This document shows, in pieces, positions 53,170 to 62,571 of a stretch of 64,000 nucleotides of DNA. This DNA is from Gammaproteobacteria bacterium UBA5078 (GTDB lineage Bacteria > Pseudomonadota > Gammaproteobacteria > Pseudomonadales > Pseudohongiellaceae). The DNA is taken from positions 95,162 through 159,161 of the forward strand of contig DIAM01000005.1 in NCBI GenBank assembly GCA_002416505.1, in the 5' to 3' direction. Position 1 is the first letter of the stretch. The number at the start of each line of letters is the position of its first letter. The notes beneath the pieces are model-generated. The model was not told the DNA's origin. It did no database searches and saw only the letters and a list, made by a program, of their open reading frames with translations. The translations under genes were made by a program, and so were the position numbers.

Positions 53170-54453
53170 TCAAGCATTGGGGTAGCGCTGCTTTAACTTA
53201 CTCAGCAATTCATCTACTGGGACCTGCTCTGTCGAAGGTTCATCACCCATTTGGCGTAATTTGACCTCACTGAGCCGCCCCTGCTCGTCGGCCTCTACGA
53301 CCAGCGCATGGGATGCGCCACTATTAAAGGCCTTCTTGAGCTGATTACTCATCTTGCCGCCGCCACAGTTAAGTTGCAGCCGCAGCATCGGCAGCGCACT
53401 ACGCAGGGACTCAGCCAGCGCTATGGCCTGCGCACTCATGCCCTCCCCAATCGCGACATAGACATCGATCACCTGAGTCAGGGTCGCGGGCACCAATTCT
53501 AGCTCTTGCAACATCAGCACTAAACGCTCGATGCCCATGGCGAAACCTACGCCGGGGGTCGCACGACCGCCCAACTGTTCGACTAGCCCATCATAACGAC
53601 CGCCCGCACAGACAGTCCCTTGCGCGCCTAGCGTGTCGGTGATCCATTCGAACACCATATTATTGTAGTAATCGAGCCCGCGTACGAGCTTCGGATTGAC
53701 GCTATAGGCGATGCCGGCGGCATCGAGCAGGCCCGTCAGTTCGGCAAAATGCGCCTGCGTCTGCGCACTAACAAAATCGGCAAGCACCGGCGCATCGACT
53801 AAGATCGCCTGAGTGCTGGGCACCTTGCTATCGAGTATGCGTAGCGGGTTGCTGCTCAGGCGGCGCTTGCTATCGGCATCCAGTGCCTCTTCGTGGGCCT
53901 GCAGAAAGCTCACGAGGGCGGCGCCAAACTCCTTGCGGTCCGCGGATGTGCCGATATTGTTGATCTCTAAACGCACATGGGCGGCAAGCCCTAATTCCTG
54001 CCATAGGCGCGCCGTAAGCAGGATGAGTTCCACGTCGATATCCGGGCCACTCATGCCGAAGGCTTCCACCCCGAATTGATGAAACTGCCGGTAACGCCCC
54101 TTCTGGGGACGCTCGTAGCGGAACATCGGGCCCTTATACCAGAGCCGTTGCTGCTGATTATAGAGCAGGCCATGTTCGTCGGCGGCGCGCACGCAGCAGG
54201 CGGTGCCTTCTGGGCGCAGGCTCAAGTTCTCGCCATTGCGATCGTCGAAGCTGTACATCTCCTTCTCGACGATGTCGGTGACCTCGCCGATGGAGCGTTT
54301 GAACAACTGCGTCTGCTCTAAGACCGGGAAGCGAATCTCGCGGTAGCCGTAGCTCGCCACCACGCGCTGCACGGTGCTCTCGAAGTATTGCCAGAGCGGC
54401 GTCTCGGTGGGGAGGATGTCATTCATCCCCCGTATTGCTTGAATCTTATTCAT
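53170..54453 (-). CDS. hisS: Histidyl-tRNA synthetase
   Basis: Charges tRNA-His. The start at 54453 gives MNKIQAIRGMNDILPTETPL, the typical N-terminus; the frame extends 39 codons upstream without support. Motif 2 (LWYKGPMFRYERPQKGRYRQF), the histidine motif LVRGLDYYNNMVFEW and motif 3 (GVGFAMGIERLVLML) are present. Length of about 427 is normal. The C-terminal anticodon-binding domain is complete. It lies after ispG. Confidence 0.97.
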   Translation of the reverse strand: MNKIQAIRGMNDILPTETPLWQYFESTVQRVVASYGYREIRFPVLEQTQLFKRSIGEVTDIVEKEMYSFDDRNGENLSLRPEGTACCVRAADEHGLLYNQQQRLWYKGPMFRYERPQKGRYRQFHQFGVEAFGMSGPDIDVELILLTARLWQELGLAAHVRLEINNIGTSADRKEFGAALVSFLQAHEEALDADSKRRLSSNPLRILDSKVPSTQAILVDAPVLADFVSAQTQAHFAELTGLLDAAGIAYSVNPKLVRGLDYYNNMVFEWITDTLGAQGTVCAGGRYDGLVEQLGGRATPGVGFAMGIERLVLMLQELELVPATLTQVIDVYVAIGEGMSAQAIALAESLRSALPMLRLQLNCGGGKMSNQLKKAFNSGASHALVVEADEQGRLSEVKLRQMGDEPSTEQVPVDELLSKLKQRYPNA

Positions 54454-54490
54454 ATAGGGTTTGTCACTGTGCGATTTGAGTTCGGGGCGT

Positions 54491-55627
54491 CTAATCCGTA
54501 GCGATGATGTCCGGATGTCGTCTCGCAACCCGCTCTGCCTCGGCCTGGAGCTTTTGTGCCACGCGGGCACGCACCATTGCCTCTAATTCATCCACCAAGG
54601 TGGCATTCTCTATCTTGTGATGGGGCTTGCCCTCCACATAGACCAAATTACTTGGGCTGGCGCCTGTCAAGCCGATCTCGGCGACCTTGGCCTCGCCAGG
54701 GCCGTTGACGATGCAGCCGATAACGGCGACGTCTACGGGCGTAATAATGTCCTCTAAGCGGGCTTCCAATTGGTTGACCACACTGATGACATCGAAATTC
54801 TGGCGGGAACAGCTAGGGCAGGCCACGAGATTCACGCCCTTGCTGCGGATACCCAGACTCTTGAGGATATCGAAGCCCACTTTAATCTCTTCCACCGGGT
54901 CTGCCGCCAGAGAGATACGGATTGTGTCGCCGATACCTTCCATCAATAGCGCGCCGAGCCCAATGGCGGATTTCACCGTGCCGGAGCGCAGGCCACCGGC
55001 CTCGGTGATACCCAGATGCAGGGGCTGGTCGATCTGTGTCGCAAGTTTGCGATAGGCCGCCAGCGTCATGAATATCTCGGAGGCCTTGAGACTGATCTTG
55101 AAATTCTGGAAATCCAGCTTGTCGAGGATATCGATCTGCGTGAGCGCGGACTCGACCATGGCCTCTGCGGTCGGCTCTGGGTATTTGCGCAGAATGACCT
55201 TACCCAAGGAACCGGCATTCACGCCTATGCGCAGCGGGATGCCCTTGTCTTTAGCAATGTCGATCACGGCACGGGTCTTCTTCTCGCTGCCGATATTGCC
55301 GGGATTAATGCGCAGGCAATCCACGCCGTATTCGGCCACTTTTAAGGCGATCTTATAGTCGAAATGGATGTCCGCAACGAGTGGCACGTTGACTTGTCGG
55401 CGAATCTCGCGGAACGCGTCGGCAGCCTCCATGGAAGGCACGGAGACGCGCACGATATCGGCACCGGCACGCTCTAGGCGCTGGATCTGTGCCACTGTCT
55501 CGGCAACATTACAGGTCTCGGTATTGGTCATGCTCTGAACAGTAATGGGCGCATCGCCGCCAACGGGGACATTGCCTACCATTATTTGCCGAGTCTTACG
55601 TCGCGGAATAACTGTGTGTGCACTCAT
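54491..55627 (-). CDS. ispG: (E)-4-hydroxy-3-methylbut-2-enyl-diphosphate synthase
   Basis: The 4Fe-4S enzyme that converts MEcPP to HMBPP in the MEP isoprenoid pathway. An N-terminal TIM-barrel (TVQSMTNTETCNVAETV, LVADIHFDYKIALKVAEYGV) is followed by the iron-sulfur domain with Cys in VACPSCSRQN and IGCIVNGPGEA. Length 378 is right. It lies 7 bp after rodZ and 37 bp before hisS, in the conserved operon order. Confidence 0.97.
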   Translation of the reverse strand: MSAHTVIPRRKTRQIMVGNVPVGGDAPITVQSMTNTETCNVAETVAQIQRLERAGADIVRVSVPSMEAADAFREIRRQVNVPLVADIHFDYKIALKVAEYGVDCLRINPGNIGSEKKTRAVIDIAKDKGIPLRIGVNAGSLGKVILRKYPEPTAEAMVESALTQIDILDKLDFQNFKISLKASEIFMTLAAYRKLATQIDQPLHLGITEAGGLRSGTVKSAIGLGALLMEGIGDTIRISLAADPVEEIKVGFDILKSLGIRSKGVNLVACPSCSRQNFDVISVVNQLEARLEDIITPVDVAVIGCIVNGPGEAKVAEIGLTGASPSNLVYVEGKPHHKIENATLVDELEAMVRARVAQKLQAEAERVARRHPDIIATD

Positions 55628-55634
55628 GATCTTC

Positions 55635-56642
55635 TCATAATCCGATTGTCAGTCTTGCCGAATTGTCGATGCGAATGCTGGAGCTAAAGTCGACCTTCGC
55701 GCCATTGAAGCTAAGCTCCGAGTTCGACGCATCGCCTAGAAGTATATTAAAGGGCGCAGTGCCGCTGATACGCAGCTGATCGCCGGCCACGCGCACGTCT
55801 CGATAAAGCTGTTCGTCGTTGGCATCCACGACCTGCACCATGCTCTGTCCTGTGAAGGTGAACTGCACGAGGTCCTCACCGCCGCCATCGACAGAGATCA
55901 GGCGCTCGGAGGAAGGCGTTTCCAAAGCGGCGTTGTCGGCCTGGTCCTGAACCTGTTCGGCGGCCGGGGTAAGCTGCACTGGCATCGGCACGTCTTGGCT
56001 AGGCTCAAGCTCTGGCATCGGCTGTTCGTCTTGTGCATCTTGGGTAGCGCTCGTCGGCTCGAGACTAGGCTCGGGGGCCGTTAACTGTTCGGGAACCGAC
56101 GGCACCGCGACAGTGGTAGCCACCTGATCGAGAGTCGCCGCCACACCCGGGCGTAGGCTGCGCGTCGTGACATTGGACGTATTCGAAGTAGCCGGTGTCG
56201 CGGTATTCCTTGCGGGGGCGCTGCTGCCCGAGTTGAAAAACCACAGCGCGATGGCCATGCCGACGAAGGCGACGCCAGAGACCACGATCCAAGGAATTCT
56301 GCGCGTACTGCTACGGCGGCGCGTGCTGTACTCCTCGGCGTTGTCGCGCTCACTACTAAACTCGTTAAAGACGTTGACGATCACGGTCGGATCGAGCTGT
56401 AAGAGGCTCGCATAGGAGCGCAGATAGCCCCTGATAAACACATCCCCGGGCAGTTTATCGTGGGCGTCAGTCTCCAAGGCACGCACGTAGTGCATGGTGA
56501 TATGGAGGGCATCGGCCACTTCCTGCACACTCATGCCTAAGGCTTCGCGCTTCTTAACAAGCAGATGACCGGGCCCGTTCTCGATGGCCTGTTCCGGTGC
56601 TTGCTCTTCGTTCAACTCTTCTTGCTGTGTTTCACTATTCAT
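55635..56642 (-). CDS. rodZ: Cytoskeletal protein RodZ
   Basis: Cell-shape protein that links MreB to the elongasome. The 335-residue protein has an N-terminal helix-turn-helix (LLVKKREALGMSVQEVADAL to LLQLDPTVIVNVFNEF), a membrane helix (IPWIVVSGVAFVGMAIALWFF), a low-complexity Pro/Glu/Gln linker and a C-terminal beta domain (ISVDGGGEDLVQFTFTG). Its start overlaps the pilW stop by 4 bp. Confidence 0.93.
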   Translation of the reverse strand: MNSETQQEELNEEQAPEQAIENGPGHLLVKKREALGMSVQEVADALHITMHYVRALETDAHDKLPGDVFIRGYLRSYASLLQLDPTVIVNVFNEFSSERDNAEEYSTRRRSSTRRIPWIVVSGVAFVGMAIALWFFNSGSSAPARNTATPATSNTSNVTTRSLRPGVAATLDQVATTVAVPSVPEQLTAPEPSLEPTSATQDAQDEQPMPELEPSQDVPMPVQLTPAAEQVQDQADNAALETPSSERLISVDGGGEDLVQFTFTGQSMVQVVDANDEQLYRDVRVAGDQLRISGTAPFNILLGDASNSELSFNGAKVDFSSSIRIDNSARLTIGL

Positions 56643-57469
56643 TGGCTTAGGTTCAAATACTGGCGATATTCAGGTGAATCTGCGTACATCCGTTCTAGCA
56701 AGACTGCATAGACGGCTGCCCCCTCTTCGTTGTCGAAGCGACGCTCCAGCTGGATCCCCAGCAGCAGACTGCGAGGGGTCTGCACAACATTCATAAATTG
56801 GCTACTGGTGACGAAGCGGCTGTAGTAATTCATCGCCGCGGCAAATTCGCCCTTGCCGAACTTGATCTGCGCAAGCTCTAACAAGGAGCGCAGCGCATTG
56901 CTATTGAGTTGCAGGGCGCGCTCGAAGGCGTACTCAGCGCGCTCGGGTCGATCCGTGCGCTGGGCGCTAAGCCCTAAATTCTGAAAAGCTAGGTCGCGCG
57001 ACTCATAGGTGGTGTCATTGGCGACCACCTCGAGCTGCTGGTAAGACTGCTCGTACTCACCGACCTCGAATAACAGTGCCGCGTAATTATTGCGTGCACG
57101 AGAGTTGTTTGCATCGAAATCCAAGGCGCGCAGAAAGCTGTCTCGGGCGAGTTGTACATCGCCTTCGCGCTGCAGCACCAGCGCCAACACATTATAGGCC
57201 GCCGAGCTACGGCTATTGAGCGCCAAGGCGTTGTTGATATTGCGCCGCGCCGCGCCCATATCGCCGGCTTCGTAATAGCCGATCGCGAGCTGCACGAAAT
57301 CGCGCTCCGCACGCTCGGCCGAGGGCTCCGTATTGAAGCCTCCCGTCGTTGTCGTTACGCACGCCGCCAGTAAGAAGGCGCATGCGAACATTGTCAGCAC
57401 AGTCCGTATCACCGCCATGGTCTTCCCGATTACTCTAAACATCGTCTGCATTGGGGGGTTTATAGGCAT
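56639..57469 (-). CDS. pilW: Type IV pilus biogenesis lipoprotein PilW/PilF
   Basis: Outer-membrane TPR pilotin for PilQ secretin assembly. The lipobox FAFLLAAC-like (LLAACVTT) lies about residue 36. The mature part has six TPR repeats (YYEAGDMGAARRNINNALAL, LARDSFLRALDFDANNSRAR, and others). The frame start at 57469 overlaps the rlmN stop (TAATG); an ATG at 57418 is an alternative nearer to the signal peptide. Length 276. It precedes rodZ with overlap. Confidence 0.92.
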   Translation of the reverse strand: MPINPPMQTMFRVIGKTMAVIRTVLTMFACAFLLAACVTTTTGGFNTEPSAERAERDFVQLAIGYYEAGDMGAARRNINNALALNSRSSAAYNVLALVLQREGDVQLARDSFLRALDFDANNSRARNNYAALLFEVGEYEQSYQQLEVVANDTTYESRDLAFQNLGLSAQRTDRPERAEYAFERALQLNSNALRSLLELAQIKFGKGEFAAAMNYYSRFVTSSQFMNVVQTPRSLLLGIQLERRFDNEEGAAVYAVLLERMYADSPEYRQYLNLSQ

Positions 57470-58665
57470 TAGGCCCCATGCCTATCGGCAGATACTGCGA
57501 GATTATCTGCCTTCGTAAATTCTCTGCCCGTGGCGGCGCTCTGCGCCTCGCCGAGTAGGCGCTTAGAGGCAGCCTCGGCATAGCGCTCGCTGCGTCGGGT
57601 GTTATCCCCCACCGCTCCCACTAACTGACCGCATGCCGCCCCGATATCATCGGCGCGAGTAGTGCGCACGGTGACCGTATAGCCCGCCTCGTGCAGTATC
57701 TGTCGGAAATTACCGATCGACGAATCGCTGGGACGTCGATAATCGGACTGATCGAAGGGGTTAAACGGTATTATATTGATTTTGCACGGGAAATCGCGCA
57801 GCAACGCGGCCAGCTCCCGGGCATGCTGACGATGATCGTTGACCCCCGCGATCAGCGTGTACTCGATTACACACACGCGGCGCTCGCCCAGAGTGCTCAT
57901 ATAGCCTGCGGCGCTGCGCAATAGCTCTTTAATCGGATATTTCTTATTGATCGGGACGAGCTGGGTACGCAGTTCGTCATTGGGTGCGTGCAGCGAGATC
58001 GCGAGCGACGCATCGGTAAAGTCTTTGAGGCGATCGATCGCAGGCACGACGCCCGAGGTGCTGATTGTCACACGACGCTTAGACAGACCATAGGCCTGAT
58101 CTTCCATCATGAGACTTAAGGCATCCATGACATTTTCGAAATTGAGCAGCGGCTCGCCCATGCCCATCATCACCACATTGGTGATGGCACGGTCGATCTT
58201 CGCCGGCACGCTGCCGAACGACTTGTTGGCGATCCACACCTGGCCGATCACTTCGGCGGCGCTGAGATCGCTATTGAAACCTTGCTTGCCGGTCGAGCAG
58301 AAACTGCAATCCAGCGCACAGCCAGCCTGCGAGGACACACACAAAGTGCCACGCGAGCCCTGGGGGATATACACGGTTTCTACGCAACTGCCTGACGCCA
58401 CCCGCACTACCCACTTGCGCGTGCCATCAGTAGAAATATCTTCGCTGACCACTTCCGGGCCGCGGATTTCAGCAGAGGCCTTGAGCTTTTCGCGCAAGAC
58501 CTTGCTGACATTGCTCATGGCATCGAAATCATCGACGCCAAAGTGGTGAATCCATTTCATCATCTGACCGGCACGGAAACGCTTTTCCCCGATACTTTCG
58601 AAGAATTGTTCCATCTCTGCCTGGGTCAGACCCAGCAGATTGATTTTCCCGGTAGCGTCAGTCAT
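57469..58665 (-). CDS. rlmN: 23S rRNA (A2503)/tRNA (A37) C2-methyltransferase RlmN, mosaic
   Basis: Radical-SAM enzyme that methylates A2503 in 23S rRNA and A37 of some tRNAs. The start at 58665 (MTDATGKINLLGL) has GAGGG about 8 nt upstream; a TTG at 58683 is less likely. The CxxxCxxC cluster is CALDCSFC. The second catalytic Cys is in DIGAACGQLVG near the C-terminus. The first half (about residues 1-178 of this start) reads like Pseudomonas RlmN. From about NFENVMDAL onward the sequence differs (KDFTDASLAISLH, then YTLIAGVNDHRQH). The switch lies at about 58130, right after GEPLLN. Confidence 0.95.
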   Translation of the reverse strand: MTDATGKINLLGLTQAEMEQFFESIGEKRFRAGQMMKWIHHFGVDDFDAMSNVSKVLREKLKASAEIRGPEVVSEDISTDGTRKWVVRVASGSCVETVYIPQGSRGTLCVSSQAGCALDCSFCSTGKQGFNSDLSAAEVIGQVWIANKSFGSVPAKIDRAITNVVMMGMGEPLLNFENVMDALSLMMEDQAYGLSKRRVTISTSGVVPAIDRLKDFTDASLAISLHAPNDELRTQLVPINKKYPIKELLRSAAGYMSTLGERRVCVIEYTLIAGVNDHRQHARELAALLRDFPCKINIIPFNPFDQSDYRRPSDSSIGNFRQILHEAGYTVTVRTTRADDIGAACGQLVGAVGDNTRRSERYAEAASKRLLGEAQSAATGREFTKADNLAVSADRHGA

Positions 58666-58689
58666 GGCTTCACCCTCACTCAAATTCGC

Positions 58690-59121
58690 TTAGCGAATGC
58701 GAGCGCAAACTTCGGTCGAAGCGAAGAAGTAAGCGATTTCACGCGCAGCGGAGGCTTCGGAATCGGAACCGTGTACGGCGTTTTCGTCGATGGAAACCGC
58801 GAAATCAGCACGGATGGTGCCGGCAGCCGCTTCTTTCGGGTTGGTAGCGCCCATCAGATCACGGTTAGCCAGAACAGCGTTTTCGCCTTCCAGAACCTGG
58901 ACGATAACCGGGCCGGAAGTCATGAAAGCAACCAGATCCTTGAAGAAGCCACGCTCGCTGTGCTCGGCGTAGAAGCCAGCAGCTTCGCGCTCGGACAGCT
59001 GAAGCATTTTCGAAGCAACGACGCGCAGGCCGGCTTTTTCGAAACGCGAGGTGATTTCGCCGATAACGTTTTTAGCGACGGCATCCGGCTTGATGATGGA
59101 GAAAGTGCGTTGAACAGCCAT
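58690..59121 (-). CDS. ndk: Nucleoside-diphosphate kinase
   Basis: Phosphorylates NDPs to NTPs. The 143-residue protein begins MAVQRTFSIIKPDAVAKNVI, has FEKAGLRVVASKMLQ, and the active-site His in AVHGSDSEASAAREI. The N- and C-terminal wording is near that of Pseudomonas Ndk. It lies 24 bp before rlmN and is preceded by the terminator of the isc operon at 59158-59182, so it probably has its own promoter. Confidence 0.97.
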   Translation of the reverse strand: MAVQRTFSIIKPDAVAKNVIGEITSRFEKAGLRVVASKMLQLSEREAAGFYAEHSERGFFKDLVAFMTSGPVIVQVLEGENAVLANRDLMGATNPKEAAAGTIRADFAVSIDENAVHGSDSEASAAREIAYFFASTEVCARIR

Positions 59122-59157
59122 GTGAAACTCCAGAAACAGGGATTAAAGCGAAAAATT

Positions 59158-59182
59158 AAACCCGCGAATTATACGCGGGTTT
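59158..59182 (-). terminator. Intrinsic terminator of the isc operon
   Basis: A perfect 9-bp inverted repeat aaacccgcg / cgcgggttt with a 7-nt loop lies between the iscX stop (59220) and the ndk start (59121). On the minus strand the stem ends in TTT followed by aatttttcg, giving a T-rich tail. Confidence 0.85.
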
Positions 59183-59219
59183 AGGTTAAATGCGTAGGGT
59201 GCGCCAATTGGCGCGCCGA

Positions 59220-59420
59220 TCAGTCGACCTCTTCGATCCAAGCCGCCTGAATGGCTTCGAGCACCTTCTCACCGCCGCGCTGCGGGTCGTCGGAGAATTC
59301 CGGCAAGGCCAAGACCCAGCGATGCAGATCGACGAAGTTGACGAAACGCGGATCGACATCCGGCTTGCTTTCGGCAAGTTCAATAGCGATTTCCAGTACA
59401 TCAACCCATTTCAGGCTCAT
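59220..59420 (-). CDS. iscX: Iron-sulfur assembly protein IscX
   Basis: Small acidic regulator of IscS that binds iron. The start at 59420 gives MSLKWVDVLEIAIELAESKP, the standard N-terminus; upstream residues in the frame are extra. The 66-residue length is normal. NFVDLHRWVLALPEFSDDP and the acidic ending are characteristic. It is the last gene of the isc operon, 14 bp after fdx. Confidence 0.95.
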   Translation of the reverse strand: MSLKWVDVLEIAIELAESKPDVDPRFVNFVDLHRWVLALPEFSDDPQRGGEKVLEAIQAAWIEEVD

Positions 59421-59434
59421 GATGGCTCCTTGAG

Positions 59435-59776
59435 TCAATGCGGCGCTTCGGCGGCATGGTTGAGCGAATATTTCGGTATTTCGACAGTCAGGTCTTCATC
59501 GCCCACAATCGCCTGGCAGGACAGCCGCGATTGCGCCTCGAGCCCCCAGGCCTTGTCCAGCATGTCCTCTTCCAATTCGTCGGCTTCGGCCAGCGAGTCG
59601 AAGCCCTCGCGCACGATGCAGTGGCACGTGGTGCAAGCGCAGACACCGCCGCAGGCGCTTTCCATTTCGATATGGTGGTCATGCGCCACCTCGAGGATAG
59701 AGACGCCGGGCTCGACCTCTACGACCAACCCATCCGGGCAGAACGCGGCGTGGGGCAGAAAAATAATCTGCGGCAT
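59435..59776 (-). CDS. fdx: Isc-type [2Fe-2S] ferredoxin
   Basis: Electron donor for cluster assembly. A 113-residue adrenodoxin-type ferredoxin. The cluster Cys lie in ESACGGVCACTTCHCIV (C-x5-C-x2-C pattern) and the last near RLSCQAIVGDED. It starts 2 bp after the hscA stop, a tight operon link. N-terminal MPQIIFLPHAAFCPDG is typical of Pseudomonas and other gammaproteobacteria. Confidence 0.97.
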   Translation of the reverse strand: MPQIIFLPHAAFCPDGLVVEVEPGVSILEVAHDHHIEMESACGGVCACTTCHCIVREGFDSLAEADELEEDMLDKAWGLEAQSRLSCQAIVGDEDLTVEIPKYSLNHAAEAPH

Positions 59777-59778
59777 GC

Positions 59779-61644
59779 TTATTCCTCAATCTCATTAAGA
59801 CTACGACCAGCCAAAGCGGCTTTGACCGTGGCATCCAGGCGACGAGCAGCGAAGGCATCGGTCACCTGGGTCAACCGTTTGGTCTGCTGCTCAATGGCCG
59901 GCCCGTCGCTACCGGCCATCAAGTCGCGCAACTGCTGCATTTGCGCATCGATCGCCAGACGCTCTTCGGCGTCCAGCAAACGCTCGCCATCGGCATCCAG
60001 CGCCGCCTGCACCGCCTCCAGCAAACGCTGAGCATCGACCTGCTGCTCGCGCAGCACGCGGGCCACCTTGTCGTCGCCGGCATTCTTGAAGGAATCCTGC
60101 AGCATCCGCGCGATCTCGCCATCGGTTAGCCCGTAGGATGGCTTGACCTGAATGCTCGCCTCGACGCCAGACGCCAACTCACGCGCCGCGACACTGAGCA
60201 AGCCATCGGCATCGACCTGGAAGGTCACGCGAATTTTCGCGGCACCGGCGACCATCGGCGGAATACCACGCAGCTCGAAGCGCGCCAGGGAGCGACAATC
60301 GCTGATCAGCTCGCGCTCGCCCTGCAATACGTGAATCATCATGGCCGTCTGGCCATCTTTATAGGTGGTGAAATCCTGGGCGCGCGCCACCGGAATCGTG
60401 GTGTTACGCGGAATCACCTTCTCCATCAGCCCGCCCATGGTTTCCAGACCGAGCGACAGCGGAATCACATCCAGCAGCAGCAACTCTTCGCCGTCGCCAC
60501 GCTTGTTACCTGCCAACGCATCGGCCTGAATGGCCGCACCGATGGCCACCACTTGATCCGGATCAATATCGGTCAGCGGCTCACGCCCAAACAGCTCAGC
60601 GACGGCCTGGCGCACACGTGGCACACGGGTCGAACCACCGACCATGACCACGGCCTCGACGGCATCCAACTCGATGCCAGCATCGCGCACGGCACGCCGA
60701 CACGCCTTGAGGCTGCGCGCCAGCATCGGCTCGATCAGCGCCTCGAACTGCTCGCGCGTCAATTGCCCCTGCCAACCGGCATAGCCGAGCATCGCACTGG
60801 CGTTATCGGTCAGGGCCTCTTTGGCCGCGCAGGCGGCCTCAAGCAACAGACGCTGCGCACCCGGATCGAGATCGGCGGACAGACCAGCCTGCTCGACCAT
60901 CCAGCCGGCAATTGCATGATCGAAGTCATCACCACCCAGGGCGCTGTCGCCCCCCGTGGCCAACACCTCGAACACGCCACCGGTCAGGCGCAGAATCGAA
61001 ATATCGAAGGTGCCGCCGCCCAAGTCATAGATCGCCACCACACCTTCGGCATGCTGATCCAACCCATAGGCAACAGCGGCGGCGGTCGGCTCATTGAGCA
61101 GACGCAGTACATTCAGCCCGGCCAATCGCGCGGCATCTTTAGTTGCCTGGCGCTGCGCATCGTCGAAGTAGGCCGGCACGGTAATCACCGCCCCCACCAA
61201 CTCACCACCCAAGGTGGTTTCGGCGCGCTGACGCAGCACCTTGAGAATATCGGCAGACACCTCAACCGGGCTTTTCGGCCCCTGCACAGTGTCGATAAAT
61301 GGCATATGCGACTCGCCATCGACAAAGTGATACGGCAACTGCTCGCCGAGCTGCTTGACGTCGGCTAGACCACGACCCATCAGGCGCTTGACCGACAACA
61401 CGGTATTCAACGGATCGCTGGACGCGGCCGCTTTTGCCGCCTCGCCCACTTCGACATGATCAGCGTAATAACGCACCGCCGACGGCAGGATCACCTGCCC
61501 CTGGGCATCCGCCAGCGGCTCGGAAAGACCACTGCGCACCGCAGCGACCAGCGAATTGGTGGTACCCAGATCAATACCCACAGCCAAACGACGCTGGTGT
61601 GGCTGGGGGCTCTGTCCGGGCTCAGCGATCTGCAGTAAGGCCAT
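59779..61644 (-). CDS. hscA: Fe-S cluster chaperone HscA (Hsp70 type)
   Basis: Specialised Hsp70 that releases clusters from IscU. The 621-residue protein shows the ATPase motifs AVGIDLGTTNSLVAAVR, AVITVPAYFDDAQRQATKDA, VAIYDLGGGTFDISIL and VVMVGGSTRVPRVRQAV. The substrate-binding half follows. The wording is strongly Pseudomonas-like. Its partner hscB lies upstream and iscU further up. Long plus-strand frames over it are shadows. Confidence 0.97.
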   Translation of the reverse strand: MALLQIAEPGQSPQPHQRRLAVGIDLGTTNSLVAAVRSGLSEPLADAQGQVILPSAVRYYADHVEVGEAAKAAASSDPLNTVLSVKRLMGRGLADVKQLGEQLPYHFVDGESHMPFIDTVQGPKSPVEVSADILKVLRQRAETTLGGELVGAVITVPAYFDDAQRQATKDAARLAGLNVLRLLNEPTAAAVAYGLDQHAEGVVAIYDLGGGTFDISILRLTGGVFEVLATGGDSALGGDDFDHAIAGWMVEQAGLSADLDPGAQRLLLEAACAAKEALTDNASAMLGYAGWQGQLTREQFEALIEPMLARSLKACRRAVRDAGIELDAVEAVVMVGGSTRVPRVRQAVAELFGREPLTDIDPDQVVAIGAAIQADALAGNKRGDGEELLLLDVIPLSLGLETMGGLMEKVIPRNTTIPVARAQDFTTYKDGQTAMMIHVLQGERELISDCRSLARFELRGIPPMVAGAAKIRVTFQVDADGLLSVAARELASGVEASIQVKPSYGLTDGEIARMLQDSFKNAGDDKVARVLREQQVDAQRLLEAVQAALDADGERLLDAEERLAIDAQMQQLRDLMAGSDGPAIEQQTKRLTQVTDAFAARRLDATVKAALAGRSLNEIEE

Positions 61645-61706
61645 GATTAATAATGCTTATCTGAATATCAGGCGCGCCCTCTAGTAGCCTAGCAGCCGCG
61701 CGAGTG

Positions 61707-62228
61707 TTAATCGTCGAGGCGCTCTTCCAATTGGCGGACCTCGTGGGAAAGCTTGTCGAGAAACTGCATGCGGCGCATTAGGCGCTCGGCCTCTTCACGG
61801 CGCAGCGGATCGTCCCAACAAACGGCAAAGCTTTCGTTCAGCTCATCCTGAGCGATCTTCAAACGGCGCTTGAACGCGGCCACGCCGGGTAAATCGGCGC
61901 TGTCCTGCAGATCCTCGAGCTCTTCGCGCCACTGCATCTGCTGCATTAGGAAGCCCGGGTCTTGTACCGTGACTTCCAAAGGCAATTCAGGCCCACGCAA
62001 TGCAAGTAGGTAGCGAGCCCGCTGCGGTGCATTCTTTAACGTCCGGTAGGCCTCATTGAGGCTCGCCGACTGTTCAAGCGCCAAGCGCTGTTCGCGCTCG
62101 GAAGCATCGGCAAAACGATCCGGATGGACATTGCGCGCCAGCTCGCGATAACGCACAGCCAACTGCTCAAGGTCCAAGCGAAAACCTGGCTGCAGATCAA
62201 ACAGGGCAAAATGACAAGGAATACCCAC
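61707..62228 (-). CDS. hscB: Fe-S co-chaperone HscB (J-domain)
   Basis: J-domain co-chaperone that brings IscU to HscA. The start is a GTG at 62228 with GAGG 5 nt upstream, giving the 173-residue family length and the N-terminal GIPCHFALFDLQPGF. An upstream frame to 62264 is not needed. The HPD motif is in ARNVHPDRFADAS. The C-terminal helices (EELEDLQDSADLPGV and so on) bind IscU. It lies between iscA (7-bp gap) and hscA. Confidence 0.94.
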   Translation of the reverse strand: MGIPCHFALFDLQPGFRLDLEQLAVRYRELARNVHPDRFADASEREQRLALEQSASLNEAYRTLKNAPQRARYLLALRGPELPLEVTVQDPGFLMQQMQWREELEDLQDSADLPGVAAFKRRLKIAQDELNESFAVCWDDPLRREEAERLMRRMQFLDKLSHEVRQLEERLDD

Positions 62229-62235
62229 ACGCGCC

Positions 62236-62559
62236 TCAGATATTGAAGCTCTCGCCGCAGCCACATTCGCCGCGCACGTTCGGGTTGTTGAACTTGAACC
62301 CCTCGTTCAACCCCTCTTTGACGAAGTCCAGCTCGGTGCCATCGAGATACACCAGGCTTTTGGGATCGATGATCACCTTGACCCCGTGACTCTCGAACAC
62401 CTGATCTTCGCCAGCGGCCTCGTCAACGAACTCCAGCACATAAGCCAGGCCAGAGCAGCCGGTGGTGCGAACACCCAGGCGGATACCCTCGCCCTTGCCA
62501 CGCCCATCAAGGGAGCGACGCACGTGCTGAGCGGCAGCTTCGGTCATGCTGATAGCCAT
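62236..62559 (-). CDS. iscA: A-type Fe-S carrier IscA
   Basis: Carrier or scaffold for iron-sulfur clusters. The 107-residue protein has the three conserved Cys: GVRTTGCSGLAYVLEF and CGCGESF near the end. N-terminal AISMTEAAAQHVRRSL is typical. It lies 12 bp after iscU and 7 bp before hscB in the operon. Confidence 0.97.
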   Translation of the reverse strand: MAISMTEAAAQHVRRSLDGRGKGEGIRLGVRTTGCSGLAYVLEFVDEAAGEDQVFESHGVKVIIDPKSLVYLDGTELDFVKEGLNEGFKFNNPNVRGECGCGESFNI

Positions 62560-62571
62560 CGACAGATCTCC

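Noticed and set aside
59201..59214. Palindrome gcgccaattggcgc after iscX
   Set aside because: No T-run; the better terminator lies 20 bp further on.
60331..61368. 345-codon plus-strand frame opposite hscA
   Set aside because: Low-complexity His/Gln/Gly-rich shadow created by codon bias of hscA.
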